Assembly (NCBI GenBank): GCA_934589525.1
Contig: CAKTOB010000003.1
Span: 47,619 to 111,618 of the forward strand
DNA: 64,000 nucleotides
Origin: an uncultured Oscillospiraceae bacterium
GTDB lineage: Bacteria > Bacillota > Clostridia > Oscillospirales > Oscillospiraceae
Direction of reading: 5' to 3'
Positions within the stretch are counted from its first letter, which is position 1; every line of letters begins with the position of its first letter. Below the pieces are notes generated by a model. That model made no database searches. It worked only from the letters and a program-made list of their open reading frames with translations, and was not told the DNA's origin. Of this stretch, positions 14,849 through 23,810 are shown in pieces. Both the position numbers and the translations under genes were made by a program.

Positions 14849-16129
14849 ATGGAAACCTACGCACTGACAAACTGCATCCTGCTGGACGGCACCCAAACCA
14901 TGCAGCCCCAAAAAGGCATGGCCGTTTTGGTACGGAAGGGCAGGATCGAAAACATCGTCCCCCAAACTGCCGTTCCCAAAGGCTATCCTCTGCGGGACCT
15001 GGACGGGCAATATGTGCTGCCGGGGCTTATCAATCTCCACGTCCATCTGGCCGGAAGCGGCAAGCCCAAAAAGAAGCAGACAGACCCGGTGAAGGCCGTG
15101 AAGCTCGTGACCGCCAATGCTCTTACCCGGAAGGTAGGCATGTCCATGGTAGAGGGCTTTGCCAAGGAGCAGCTGCTCTCCGGCGTGACCACCATCCGCA
15201 CTGTCGGCGGCATCCTGGACTTTGATGCCCGGCTGCGGGATGAAATCAATGCCGGGCGCAAAACCGGCCCCCGGATTCTGGCGGGGAACATGGCCATTTC
15301 CGTACCGGGGGGCCACATGGCAGGGTCTCTGGCCTATACCGTCACCACTCAGGCCCAGGCAAAGGAATGCGTTGACAAGATTGCCGCCACCAAGCCGGAC
15401 CTCATCAAGCTCATGGTCACAGGGGGCGTGTTGGATGCGGTAAAAAAGGGAGATCCGGGAGTTCTCAAAATGGACCCGGCCATGATCCGGGCCGCCTGTG
15501 ACCGGGCCCACCAGCTGGGGCTTCAGGTCGCCGCCCATGTGGAAAGCCCCCAGGGTGTTCGGGCCGCTCTGGAAAACGGTGTGGACACCATTGAGCACGG
15601 TGCCATGCCCGATGCGGAAACCATCGACCTGTTCAAAAAATCCGGGGCAAGCCTTGTGACCACCATCTCCCCCACTCTGTCCTTTGCCCTCTTTGACCAG
15701 TCCGTCAGCCACGCCACGGATCTGCAAAAGTACAACGGCAAAATCGTCATGGACGGCATTGTAGGCTGCGCCAAGGCCTGTCTGGATGCCGATATTCCCG
15801 TGGGCGTTGGCACGGACACCGCCTGTCCCTATGTGACCCAATACGACACCTGGCGGGAGCTTGGCTACCTGCATAGGTTCTGCGGTGTCTCCAACACCCA
15901 GGCCCTGCACATGGCCACCCTGGGCAACGCCAGAATCGTCGGTATTGACAAGGAAACCGGTTCCATCGAAGCCGGAAAATCCGCGGACCTGCTGGTATGC
16001 CGGGAGAATCCCCTGAACAATCTGGCCGCCCTGCGGCAGCTTTCCCAGGTAATCTTCCGTGGTAAACGTTACACACCCAAGGTCTCCCCCATCCCCCAGG
16101 TAGAACAGGAATTGGACAATTATCTTTGA
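14849..16129 (+). CDS. Metal-dependent amidohydrolase (imidazolonepropionase/prolidase-like)
   Basis: 426 residues with the amidohydrolase TIM-barrel layout. The metal-site HxH is in LINLHVHLAG (about residue 65). Further motifs are the metal lysine region DLIKLMVTGG, AAHVES, TIEHG and the late aspartate in GVGTDTACPY. The small beta domain at both termini is visible (LPGL near the start, GKSADLLV near the end). Close to Xaa-Pro dipeptidase-type and imidazolonepropionase-like amidohydrolases; substrate not determined. AAAGGAGG precedes the ATG. Confidence 0.88.
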   Translation: METYALTNCILLDGTQTMQPQKGMAVLVRKGRIENIVPQTAVPKGYPLRDLDGQYVLPGLINLHVHLAGSGKPKKKQTDPVKAVKLVTANALTRKVGMSMVEGFAKEQLLSGVTTIRTVGGILDFDARLRDEINAGRKTGPRILAGNMAISVPGGHMAGSLAYTVTTQAQAKECVDKIAATKPDLIKLMVTGGVLDAVKKGDPGVLKMDPAMIRAACDRAHQLGLQVAAHVESPQGVRAALENGVDTIEHGAMPDAETIDLFKKSGASLVTTISPTLSFALFDQSVSHATDLQKYNGKIVMDGIVGCAKACLDADIPVGVGTDTACPYVTQYDTWRELGYLHRFCGVSNTQALHMATLGNARIVGIDKETGSIEAGKSADLLVCRENPLNNLAALRQLSQVIFRGKRYTPKVSPIPQVEQELDNYL

Positions 16130-16142
16130 GGAGGTACTGTTT

Positions 16143-16529
16143 ATGAAAAAGACCTATACCATCGTTCTTTGCTTGGTGATCGTCGTCTGTTTGGGAATCG
16201 GCATATACTGTAATTTTAACAGAGAACAGCGGGGGCTGGACTACGAGATCTCATTTATTGAAAGGCTGAATGCCTTTGTATTCTCCCCGCTTTCGTGGGT
16301 ATGTACAGGGATGCTGATCGGGTCCATTTTGAACATCGGAAAACGGATACCGGCAGCATTTCGGCGTTCCATGAAAATCCTCGCAATAGTTTTTGTACTG
16401 ATGTATGCTTGCGCTGCGATCGTATACGCTTTACCGATCAGCGCGGGAAGCATCTATATTCTAACCGCTTGGTGCATCGCGCACCCCTCCGCATTTATCC
16501 TGCCCGGGCTTTTGTACGGTCTTTCATAG
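16143..16529 (+). CDS. Small membrane protein, function unknown
   Basis: 128 residues with four hydrophobic segments, at about 6-24, 47-66, 79-98 and 102-125. Not recognised as a known family. GAGGAGG precedes the ATG by 8 bases and the gene starts 13 bases after the amidohydrolase, so the two are probably co-transcribed. A terminator follows. Confidence 0.65.
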   Translation: MKKTYTIVLCLVIVVCLGIGIYCNFNREQRGLDYEISFIERLNAFVFSPLSWVCTGMLIGSILNIGKRIPAAFRRSMKILAIVFVLMYACAAIVYALPISAGSIYILTAWCIAHPSAFILPGLLYGLS

Positions 16530-16588
16530 ATGCCAGATATTTTGACAGTACAACTATAAAGATTCTACCCCTTGGTTGAAAATATCTA

Positions 16589-16628
16589 AGGCCGCTGCCC
16601 ACAAAAAGGCAGCGGCCTGATGTTTTTT
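16589..16628 (+). terminator. Intrinsic terminator of the deacylase operon
   Basis: Perfect 11-bp stem AGGCCGCTGCC/GGCAGCGGCCT with an 8-base loop, followed by GATGTTTTTT. It may also serve the anti-sigma gene from the other side, though its minus-strand T tract is weak. Confidence 0.85.
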
Positions 16629-16686
16629 AATGTAGGGGACGATAAGGCATGATTCCCTACTTCAATTACAATGTGTCTGCTATATT

Positions 16687-17724
16687 CTACCCGATTTGCT
16701 CCACGATCCACACGGTTCCAACGACCTCGGAATCCGAGTTCCGGATTTGGATGTTGGCTCGTCCGAAGTCGTTGGTGGGAATGTCATAGAAGACGTTTCC
16801 GGTACTCTTGTCCAGCAGTCCCCAGAGGTCCAGCTCCTGGCAGTAGGTCTTCAGATAATCGTCCACAAGACTCTTGTCCGTAACGGTAAAGGGCAGCTGC
16901 AGGCGGTAGCCGGACAGGGATTTTGACAGGGTGCCGTCCTGGAACAGCATACCGGGAACGCTGTCCGAAAACACGGGATGGAAAATCTGTTTGTCGCCCT
17001 CCGGCTCTGGGGCGGCGGTCAGGGACAGGGGCAGCTCTTCCGACAGCGAATCCTCCTGTCCAAAGGGCCGCACCAAAACCTTGCAGGTGCCGGTCAGTGT
17101 TTCCGGTCCCCGGAAGGTGTGTTCGCTTTCCAGAATGATCGTTATTTCATCGGTGCCGCAGTTCTTGGTGAACAGTCCCTGGCCGTTGGTGTCCCAGTCG
17201 GCAAAATCCATGCGGGCGTTTACGTGAAGTAAGGTTTTGCCCAGTTCGTTCGCATATTCCTGTAGGGTTTTTCTGCCGCTGAGACCGATCACGCCAACGC
17301 TGTCTGAGGCTGTGGCATCCTCGGGGATCAGTAGGTATTCTTCACCGGCGTGGACGGTGATGCTGAGCATGATTTTTTCGCCGGTATACAGGCTTTCCGT
17401 CAGGGCGCAGCTCCAACCGGCCTCCGATTCCGTTGCGGCGGTCTCCGGGGTGATATAGGCCGCCTCTCCCGGGGATACCTGCTCAAGTGTTCCCGTCATC
17501 GTTTCCCGGATGCCCATGAAGTTGGCTGCATAGGCCGTGAACGCCGTAGCGATCACCAGGCAGGCCGCCAATATCAGCACCCACAGCCGCCGATGGCCGG
17601 GCCGGGCCTCACCGTTTCCCTTGTCCTCGGGCAGGGGGACAAATTTTTTCTGCCGTTCCTCCCAGGCGGAGAGAAAACGGTCATCGATGCCGTTCATGGC
17701 CTTGTTGAATTCCGAAATATTCAT
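16687..17724 (-). CDS. DUF4179-type anti-sigma factor
   Basis: 345 residues. A cytoplasmic N-terminal segment of about 45 residues is followed by one membrane helix (WVLILAACLVIATAFTAYAA) and a large extracytoplasmic beta-rich domain. This layout and the ATGA overlap with the sigma gene upstream are typical of DUF4179 proteins that hold an ECF sigma factor at the membrane. The extracellular domain would be the sensor; the signal is unknown. Confidence 0.82.
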   Translation of the reverse strand: MNISEFNKAMNGIDDRFLSAWEERQKKFVPLPEDKGNGEARPGHRRLWVLILAACLVIATAFTAYAANFMGIRETMTGTLEQVSPGEAAYITPETAATESEAGWSCALTESLYTGEKIMLSITVHAGEEYLLIPEDATASDSVGVIGLSGRKTLQEYANELGKTLLHVNARMDFADWDTNGQGLFTKNCGTDEITIILESEHTFRGPETLTGTCKVLVRPFGQEDSLSEELPLSLTAAPEPEGDKQIFHPVFSDSVPGMLFQDGTLSKSLSGYRLQLPFTVTDKSLVDDYLKTYCQELDLWGLLDKSTGNVFYDIPTNDFGRANIQIRNSDSEVVGTVWIVEQIG

Positions 17725-18281
17725 ACCGCAATACCCTCCTGTTCCAAACGCTTGCGTAGGGAAGACCGCATTTTTTGCAGGCGATATTGAATTTGCCGCA
17801 CAGAATTCCCGTAGGTTTCAGCGATTTGCTCCAATGGCACGGCGTAAAAGTACCGAGCTACGAAAATACCCTGCTCCTCCCGGGAAAGGCTTCCCAGAAA
17901 TGCGTTGATGTTTCTGGTGATCTCCCGCTGCTCCATGCGTTGGGCGGGATTCTGCCGCCCGTCCGGCAGGCAGTCTTCGATTTCGGACAGCAGAATGTCC
18001 GTTTCCGCGGACCGCTTGGCGGCGGTCAGGTAGCTGTAGCGTGTGAAGGACTGATTGCGGACAATGCGGCTGAGAAAGTGCCGCAGCACCCGGGGCCGGG
18101 TAGGCGGGATGGTATTCCAGGCGGCGAGATAGGTATCGTTTACCGCCTCCTCTGCGTCTTCGTGCCGGTGAAGAATATTTTCGGCAATGGTATCGAGGTA
18201 TGCGCCGTATTTTTTACCGGTCTCCCGGATGGCCTGTTCCGACCTGGCAAAATACAGCGCCACAATGGCATTGTCTTCCAT
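17721..18281 (-). CDS. ECF-type RNA polymerase sigma factor
   Basis: 186 residues. Sigma region 2 includes HEDAEEAVNDTYLAAWN; region 4 includes LSREEQGIFVARYFYAVPLEQIAETYGNSVRQIQ, quoted here only by its ends LSREEQ and GNSVRQIQ with a helix-turn-helix between. The start is the ATG at 18281, with AAGGAGG just upstream; the longer frame upstream reads through a palindrome and is rejected. Its stop overlaps the anti-sigma start by 4 bases. Confidence 0.92.
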   Translation of the reverse strand: MEDNAIVALYFARSEQAIRETGKKYGAYLDTIAENILHRHEDAEEAVNDTYLAAWNTIPPTRPRVLRHFLSRIVRNQSFTRYSYLTAAKRSAETDILLSEIEDCLPDGRQNPAQRMEQREITRNINAFLGSLSREEQGIFVARYFYAVPLEQIAETYGNSVRQIQYRLQKMRSSLRKRLEQEGIAV

Positions 18282-18304
18282 AGCTTCCTCCTTGTTTGCT
18301 TTTT

Positions 18305-18321
18305 GTGTAAGGGCCTTACAC
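18305..18321. promoter_or_regulatory. Perfect 17-bp palindrome upstream of the ECF sigma gene
   Basis: GTGTAAGG, a central G, CCTTACAC. It lies 24 bases upstream of the sigma start codon, next to TATATAG-type sequence on the minus strand. An operator or an RNA hairpin near the transcription start is possible. Confidence 0.5.
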
Positions 18322-18411
18322 CTATATAGTAGGCAAAGAAGGGGCTGAAAACAAAAAAGATTTGTCAGGGGAGCCTCCCGGCATACCGGCACGTCCGCGG
18401 GTTTTCCGGCC

Positions 18412-19758
18412 TCAATAGACGGGTCCTGCCCCCAGGTATTCTTCCAGGCAAAGGCCGCTGTCTTTCATGTCCATGGACACTTCCTTTCCTACATAGCGGA
18501 AGTGCCAGGGTTCGTTGATGATGCCGGTGTATTCCCACTTGCCCTCGGGGTAGCGGAGAATGAAGCCATACTCCCAGCAGTGCTGGGCCAGCCACTCGTT
18601 GGCTTCCTTGCCCACCAAATCGCAGGAGAGCCCTAACTGGTGTTCGCTGGTTCCGGGCAGGGCCACGGTCTCCAGGGCCTTCTTATAGGCTTCCTCATAG
18701 CTCATGCCGGTGTCGGCGTATTCCTCGGTGCGGGTCTCCAGAATGTCCGTCTGCTCCTTGGTGCTGCGGTAGGAGCTGTTGAAGATGCACTTGATGCCGG
18801 TTCCCCGGCAGTCTGCCAGCATTTGCCGCAGCGGCTCCAGGGCAATGCGCTGAATGCGGTGGTAATCCTCTACCACCACCACGTCGGTCTTATAGTATTT
18901 GGGAATGGGGTTGTTTTTGTTCACCAGGATCACATGGATGCCCTTGGGGGTGAAATAGTACACATCTCCCTCCAGCTCCAGCCGTCCCACCGCCGCGCTG
19001 CCGTCTTCTTGCAGGTAATAGCGGTACTCCCCCTCCTCATGCCAGCCGGTCTGTAGGATGCCCTCTTCCGAGAGGAAATAGCGCTTTCCCTCCACCTCGG
19101 TCCAGCCGGAGGCCATGAGGCCCCGGTCGTCATAGTAATGGCGGCCGTCTTCCTCGTCCTGCCAGCCGATGACCATGGAGCCGTCCTCCCGGAACAGCCG
19201 GAGGCCTTCCTCCATCTGCTGCTTGCCGGTCCGGAGGATGCCGTCATCGCCTAAATAGTAGGTTTTCTCCTCCAGGGTCAGCCACTGGGTGGCCATTGGG
19301 CCGTCGGTGCCAAAATAATAGGTGTGGCTCTCGATGTCCTGCCAGCCGGTGACCATGGGGCCCTGGGTCCCAAAATAATAGGTCTTTCCGTCAACGGTTT
19401 TCCAGCCGGTACACATGGCCCCGGTTTTGGGGTCAAAATAGTAAGTCTCCCCATCAATGGGCACAAAGCCCAGCCGCAGAACGCCGTCGGTGCCAAAATA
19501 GCATTTTCCGTTTTCCAGCAGCTGCCAGCCGGTGCTGAGGTGGCAGTCATCGTCAAAATGGTAGGTCCGGTCCTCCAGGGTCAGCCAGCCGGTGATCTTT
19601 TTGCCGTGGAAATCCGTATAGGAGTAGACCCCATCCTCCAAAACCCAGCCGCTGCGGTCCACATTGTTGTCATACCACAGCCACCCCGCCGTTCCGAGCA
19701 GAGACAAGCCCAGAAGGATCAGCAGGGCTGACAGCAGATTTTTTGTCGTTTTTTTCAT
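18412..19758 (-). CDS. D-alanyl-D-alanine carboxypeptidase (VanY) with wall-binding repeats
   Basis: 448 residues. An N-terminal signal anchor (about 8-28) is followed by about twelve tandem repeats of 20 residues at 37-277, most with a GW...YYF pattern, as in choline/glucan-binding modules. The VanY peptidase domain is at the C-terminus, with zinc-site motifs SEHQLGLSCDL and EPWHFRYVG. It would trim the terminal D-alanine of peptidoglycan stems while bound to the wall or its polymers. It follows the phosphohexomutase gene by 3 bases, as the last gene of the nucleotide-sugar run. Confidence 0.9.
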   Translation of the reverse strand: MKKTTKNLLSALLILLGLSLLGTAGWLWYDNNVDRSGWVLEDGVYSYTDFHGKKITGWLTLEDRTYHFDDDCHLSTGWQLLENGKCYFGTDGVLRLGFVPIDGETYYFDPKTGAMCTGWKTVDGKTYYFGTQGPMVTGWQDIESHTYYFGTDGPMATQWLTLEEKTYYLGDDGILRTGKQQMEEGLRLFREDGSMVIGWQDEEDGRHYYDDRGLMASGWTEVEGKRYFLSEEGILQTGWHEEGEYRYYLQEDGSAAVGRLELEGDVYYFTPKGIHVILVNKNNPIPKYYKTDVVVVEDYHRIQRIALEPLRQMLADCRGTGIKCIFNSSYRSTKEQTDILETRTEEYADTGMSYEEAYKKALETVALPGTSEHQLGLSCDLVGKEANEWLAQHCWEYGFILRYPEGKWEYTGIINEPWHFRYVGKEVSMDMKDSGLCLEEYLGAGPVY

Positions 19759-19761
19759 TTG

Positions 19762-21435
19762 TCAACCCATCAATTCCTGGGCATCGCCGGAAATGGCCTT
19801 TTCGATCTCGTTGGCCTGTTCCTCGTTTTCCGCGGTGACAGAGATGTAAACCTTCAGCTTGGGCTCCGTACCGGAGGGCCGGACCACTAGGGAGCAGTTG
19901 TCCTCCAGCATAAATTTCAGCACGTCGGACTTGGGCAGTCCCTCCAGCCCCTGGCTGTAGTCCAGCAAGGTTTTTACCTTTTTCCCGCCGAAGGACAGGA
20001 GGTTTCCACGGAAAGAGGCCATGATCCGCTGCATTTTCGCAAACCCGGCGCTGCCCTCAAATTCGTAGCTGTGGAGGGTATTGAGGCAGTAGCCATAGGT
20101 TTTGTACAGCTCTTCCAGCTTCTCCAGCAGGCTCTGGCCCCGGGTGGCGTAGAAGCTAAACATCTCACAAATCATATAGGCACCGTTGACCCCGTCTTTG
20201 TCCCGGACATAGGTACCGGAGAGGTAGCCGTAGCTTTCTTCAAAGCCGAACACATAGCTGTCGGCCCGGCCCTGCCGTTCCAGGGCACCGATCTGCTCGC
20301 CGATGAACTTAAAGCCCGTCAGCACATTCCGGGTTTCCAGGCCGTAGTGCTCCGCAATGCGCTGGGCCAGGTCCATGGTCACGATGGTTTTCACCAGGAC
20401 CGGGTCCTTTGGCATTTTCCCGTGCTTTCGTCTCTGGGCGCAGATATAGTCCAGCAGCAGCAGGCCCACCTGATTGCCGGTCAGGAGCTGATAGTCTCCC
20501 ATGGCATCCTTCACCGCAATGCCCACCCGGTCACAATCCGGGTCTGTGGCAAGAAGCAAATCCGCGTTGCGTTTCTTTGCGTATTCCATGCCCAGAGCCA
20601 TGGCCTCCCGGATTTCCGGGTTGGGATAGGGGCAGGTGGGGAAATGGCCGTCAGGCCGGGCCTGCTCTTCTACCACGGTGATATTGGTGTAGCCCATTTC
20701 CTCCAAGGTCCTGGTCACGGGCTTCAAGCCGCTGCCATTGAGGGGGGTATAGACAATGGCCACATTCCGGTCAACTTCATCTCCAAAGAGCACCGACTCC
20801 CCCTTTACCGCCTCTACAAAGGCGGTATACACCTGGGGTTCCATATATTCGATGGTGCCGGACCCCAGCGCCGTCTCAAAATCCACCCTGGAAACATCCT
20901 CAAAAACATCCAGCTTTTCGATTTCCTCCAGGATTTCCCCGGCGGCGGCGGTGGTGATCTGGCAGCCGTCAGGGCCGTAGACCTTGTAGCCGTTGTATTT
21001 GGCCGGGTTGTGGGAGGCAGTGATCATCACACCGGCGGAGGTCTTTAGATACCGGGTTGCAAAGGACACCGTAGGCACCGGCATCAGCTGGGGCCAGAGG
21101 AACACCTTGACATCGTTCGCCCCGAAGACCTCCGCCGCCACCCGGGCAAAGAGGTCACTTTTGATACGGCTGTCGTAGCCGATGGCAACGGAAGGGGCGG
21201 CGCTGTGCTTTTTCAGGTAATTTGCCAACCCCTGGGTGGCCTTGGCCACGGTATAAACATTCATCCGGTTGGTACCGGCACCAATCACGCCCCGAAGGCC
21301 CCCGGTGCCGAAGGCCAGATTTCTATAGAAAGAATCCTCGATCCGGCCTTCGTCCATGGCCCGCAGCTCGGGAAGAAGATCCGCATCTCCTGTGGCCTTT
21401 TCCAACCAACGTCTGTATTCCTCTTGTATATTCAT
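19762..21435 (-). CDS. Phosphoglucomutase/phosphomannomutase
   Basis: 557 residues, alpha-D-phosphohexomutase superfamily. The phosphoserine loop is ITASHNPAKYNG, the metal loop is DPDCDR, the sugar loop is FGFEESYGY and the phosphate site is RPSGTEPK. Interconverts hexose 1- and 6-phosphates. Next to manA and manC it most likely supplies mannose 1-phosphate, with glucose 1-phosphate also possible. The start is the ATG at 21435, with AAAGGAAAGG upstream; a long upstream extension overlaps manA out of frame and is rejected. Confidence 0.92.
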   Translation of the reverse strand: MNIQEEYRRWLEKATGDADLLPELRAMDEGRIEDSFYRNLAFGTGGLRGVIGAGTNRMNVYTVAKATQGLANYLKKHSAAPSVAIGYDSRIKSDLFARVAAEVFGANDVKVFLWPQLMPVPTVSFATRYLKTSAGVMITASHNPAKYNGYKVYGPDGCQITTAAAGEILEEIEKLDVFEDVSRVDFETALGSGTIEYMEPQVYTAFVEAVKGESVLFGDEVDRNVAIVYTPLNGSGLKPVTRTLEEMGYTNITVVEEQARPDGHFPTCPYPNPEIREAMALGMEYAKKRNADLLLATDPDCDRVGIAVKDAMGDYQLLTGNQVGLLLLDYICAQRRKHGKMPKDPVLVKTIVTMDLAQRIAEHYGLETRNVLTGFKFIGEQIGALERQGRADSYVFGFEESYGYLSGTYVRDKDGVNGAYMICEMFSFYATRGQSLLEKLEELYKTYGYCLNTLHSYEFEGSAGFAKMQRIMASFRGNLLSFGGKKVKTLLDYSQGLEGLPKSDVLKFMLEDNCSLVVRPSGTEPKLKVYISVTAENEEQANEIEKAISGDAQELMG

Positions 21436-21452
21436 AAGTGATTTCCTTTCCT

Positions 21453-22433
21453 TTATCCCCGAATGTCCAGGAACTGGGCCTGGCCGTGGAGGGTCAGGCA
21501 CTTTGAGGAGGCCGGTACGAAGACACAGTCCCCCTTGTAAAAGAGCAGGGTCTCCTGCCCGAAGCGAATGCTGCCGCAGCCCGCCACACACAGCAGCACC
21601 CGGAAGGCCAGGGCATCGGCCTGATAGGTGACCTGCTGGCGGCGCTCCGTATTCAAAAGCATCCGGTATACCTCAAAATATTTGCAGCGGCACAGCAGCT
21701 CCGAGGCCACCCCGGGTCGGTAGCGCAGCACCCGCATGGGCTGCCTGGGGGCGGCGCTGCTGTGGAGGTCCGCCACCGCCAGTGCCTTTTCCATGTGCAG
21801 CGGTCGCTTCCTTCCCTGCTTGTCCACCCGGTCGTAATCATAGAGCCTGTAGGTCAGATTGGAGCTCTCCTGAATTTCCGCAACCAATGCCCCTGCCCCC
21901 AGGGCGTGAATGGTGCCGGGCTCCAGGAAAAATACATCGTCTTTTTGAATGGGCACCTGCTGCAAAAGCCCCATGAGGGTCCCTTGCCGGGACGCCCGAA
22001 GGATGGTCTCCGGGGTGGCATCCTGCTTGAGGCCGTAAACCAGCTTGGTTTGTTTCCCGGCATCCAGCACATACCACATTTCCGTTTTTCCCAGCTGGCC
22101 CCCCTCGTGGGCCTGGGCATACCGGTCATCCGGGTGGACCTGGACGGACAGGTCCTGTTTGGCATCAATGAACTTGACCAGAATGGGCAGGGACGACGCG
22201 CCTTTGTGGCGCTGGCCCAGGTATTCCGGGTGTTCCTCCAAAACCTCGGCCAGGGTCTGCCCCGCCTGGGGGCCGGAGGCCACGGTGCTGGGGCCCTCCG
22301 GGTGGGTAGAACACTCCCAGGTCTCGGCCAGAGGGGTCAGGGGCAGGTCCTTTTCAAAGGCATCCTTCAGCCGTCTGCCCCCCCAGAGATAATCCTTTCC
22401 CGCGGGTTTCAGTAAAAAAGGGCTGTGAACCAT
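21453..22433 (-). CDS. manA: Mannose-6-phosphate isomerase, class I
   Basis: 326 residues. Interconverts fructose 6-phosphate and mannose 6-phosphate. Zinc-site motifs of the cupin are visible: SVQVHPDD, KTEMWYVLD and EPGTIHALG. The start is the ATG at 22433, two bases after the manC stop. No clear ribosome binding site is seen, so it probably relies on translational coupling. Confidence 0.92.
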   Translation of the reverse strand: MVHSPFLLKPAGKDYLWGGRRLKDAFEKDLPLTPLAETWECSTHPEGPSTVASGPQAGQTLAEVLEEHPEYLGQRHKGASSLPILVKFIDAKQDLSVQVHPDDRYAQAHEGGQLGKTEMWYVLDAGKQTKLVYGLKQDATPETILRASRQGTLMGLLQQVPIQKDDVFFLEPGTIHALGAGALVAEIQESSNLTYRLYDYDRVDKQGRKRPLHMEKALAVADLHSSAAPRQPMRVLRYRPGVASELLCRCKYFEVYRMLLNTERRQQVTYQADALAFRVLLCVAGCGSIRFGQETLLFYKGDCVFVPASSKCLTLHGQAQFLDIRG

Positions 22434-22435
22434 AG

Positions 22436-23752
22436 TCAATCGTCCAATTCGAATTTCTGCTTGTCGCTGACGCTGATCTCCTGGCCCAGCTGGACCTCGA
22501 TGAGCTTCAGCTCCGTTTCCGCAAACACCGTATGACGGCAGCCCGCCGCCATGGTGATCACATCCCCCGCCTGAACCTCCTGAGACATGCCGTCCACCAC
22601 GGTCCGGCCCCTGCCGGAGATCACGGTCCAAACCTCGTCCCGGCGGCTGTGGCTGTGGTAATTCATGCTGTGGCCGGGGTTCAGGGTCACCTTGATGGTC
22701 ATGGAGCTGTCGTCCACATCGATGACCCGGAAGGAGCCCCAGCTCTTATCCGCAAACATGACCCGCTGGTCCAGGGTATTGACATAGGGCTTGATGTAGC
22801 TGGACTGCTCCTTGTCGGATACCAGAATGCCGTTGGGGCTGGCGGAAACCACCACGTCCTTCAGGCCCATGCAGAGGATGGGCACATCCAATTCGTTGAT
22901 CACATGGACATTGCGGCAGTTTTCGTTAAACAAAGCTTCGCCTACGGCACTGCTGTCCATGGCCTCAGTCAGGGTATTCCAGGTGCCCAGGTCCTTCCAG
23001 GTGCCGGAAAAGCGCATGACCTCGATTTTCGGCTCGTGCTCTACCACCGCATAGTCAAAGCTGATTTTTTTCAGGGTATCGTATTTCCGGAACAGGTCCT
23101 CGTAGTCCTCAAAATCCAGAAGCTCGTGGGCACGGTTCAACACATAGCCCAGCCGGAAGGCAAACACGCCGCCGTTCCACAAGGCTCCCTGGGAAATATA
23201 GGACCGGGCCACCTCCTGGGTGGGCTTTTCCTTAAACATGGAAACCTTGCTGACGGCTTCCTTCCCCTTGGGGATGATATAGCCGTACTTTTCGCTGGGA
23301 TAGGTGGGCTCAATGCCCATGAGCACCAGGTTGGCATCGCTGACCGCCGCCCGGTCGTTCAGGGCCTTCAGGGCCTCAAAATAATCGTTGTCCACATAGG
23401 GGTCCACGGGGCAGACCACCACCGGGGCATCCTCGGAAATTCCCCGCACATCCCGGAGATAGGCGGCGGACAGGGCGATGGCCGGAAAGGTATCCCGGCG
23501 GCAGGGCTCCACGCTGATGCCCACGTCCTCCCCCAGCTGATTGTGGATGGCGGAAACCTGGGATTTGGCGGTGGCAATGGTCACGGAGGCCTCCGGGTCT
23601 ACCTCCCGGATCTGCCGATAGACCCGCTGGACCATGGACTCCAGCTGGCCGTCCGCCCGGTGGAAAATCTTGATAAACTGCTTGGAACGGACATCGTTGG
23701 AAAGGGGCCACAGCCGCTGACCGGAGCCGCCGGATAGCAAAACAAGGTTCAT
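22436..23752 (-). CDS. manC: Mannose-1-phosphate guanylyltransferase with cupin domain
   Basis: 438 residues. The N-terminal nucleotidyltransferase has the pyrophosphorylase signature LSGGSGQRLWPLS followed by SKQF. The C-terminal cupin of the type II mannose-6-phosphate isomerase family has NYHSHSRRDEVWTV and GDVITMAAGCRHTV. Makes GDP-mannose from mannose 1-phosphate and GTP. The isomerase role may be redundant because a class I ManA follows directly. Confidence 0.93.
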   Translation of the reverse strand: MNLVLLSGGSGQRLWPLSNDVRSKQFIKIFHRADGQLESMVQRVYRQIREVDPEASVTIATAKSQVSAIHNQLGEDVGISVEPCRRDTFPAIALSAAYLRDVRGISEDAPVVVCPVDPYVDNDYFEALKALNDRAAVSDANLVLMGIEPTYPSEKYGYIIPKGKEAVSKVSMFKEKPTQEVARSYISQGALWNGGVFAFRLGYVLNRAHELLDFEDYEDLFRKYDTLKKISFDYAVVEHEPKIEVMRFSGTWKDLGTWNTLTEAMDSSAVGEALFNENCRNVHVINELDVPILCMGLKDVVVSASPNGILVSDKEQSSYIKPYVNTLDQRVMFADKSWGSFRVIDVDDSSMTIKVTLNPGHSMNYHSHSRRDEVWTVISGRGRTVVDGMSQEVQAGDVITMAAGCRHTVFAETELKLIEVQLGQEISVSDKQKFELDD

Positions 23753-23810
23753 ATGAATCGCTCCTTTGTATTGGAAAAAGGCCGGGCCCTGGAAAGCTCG
23801 GCCTGTTTAT

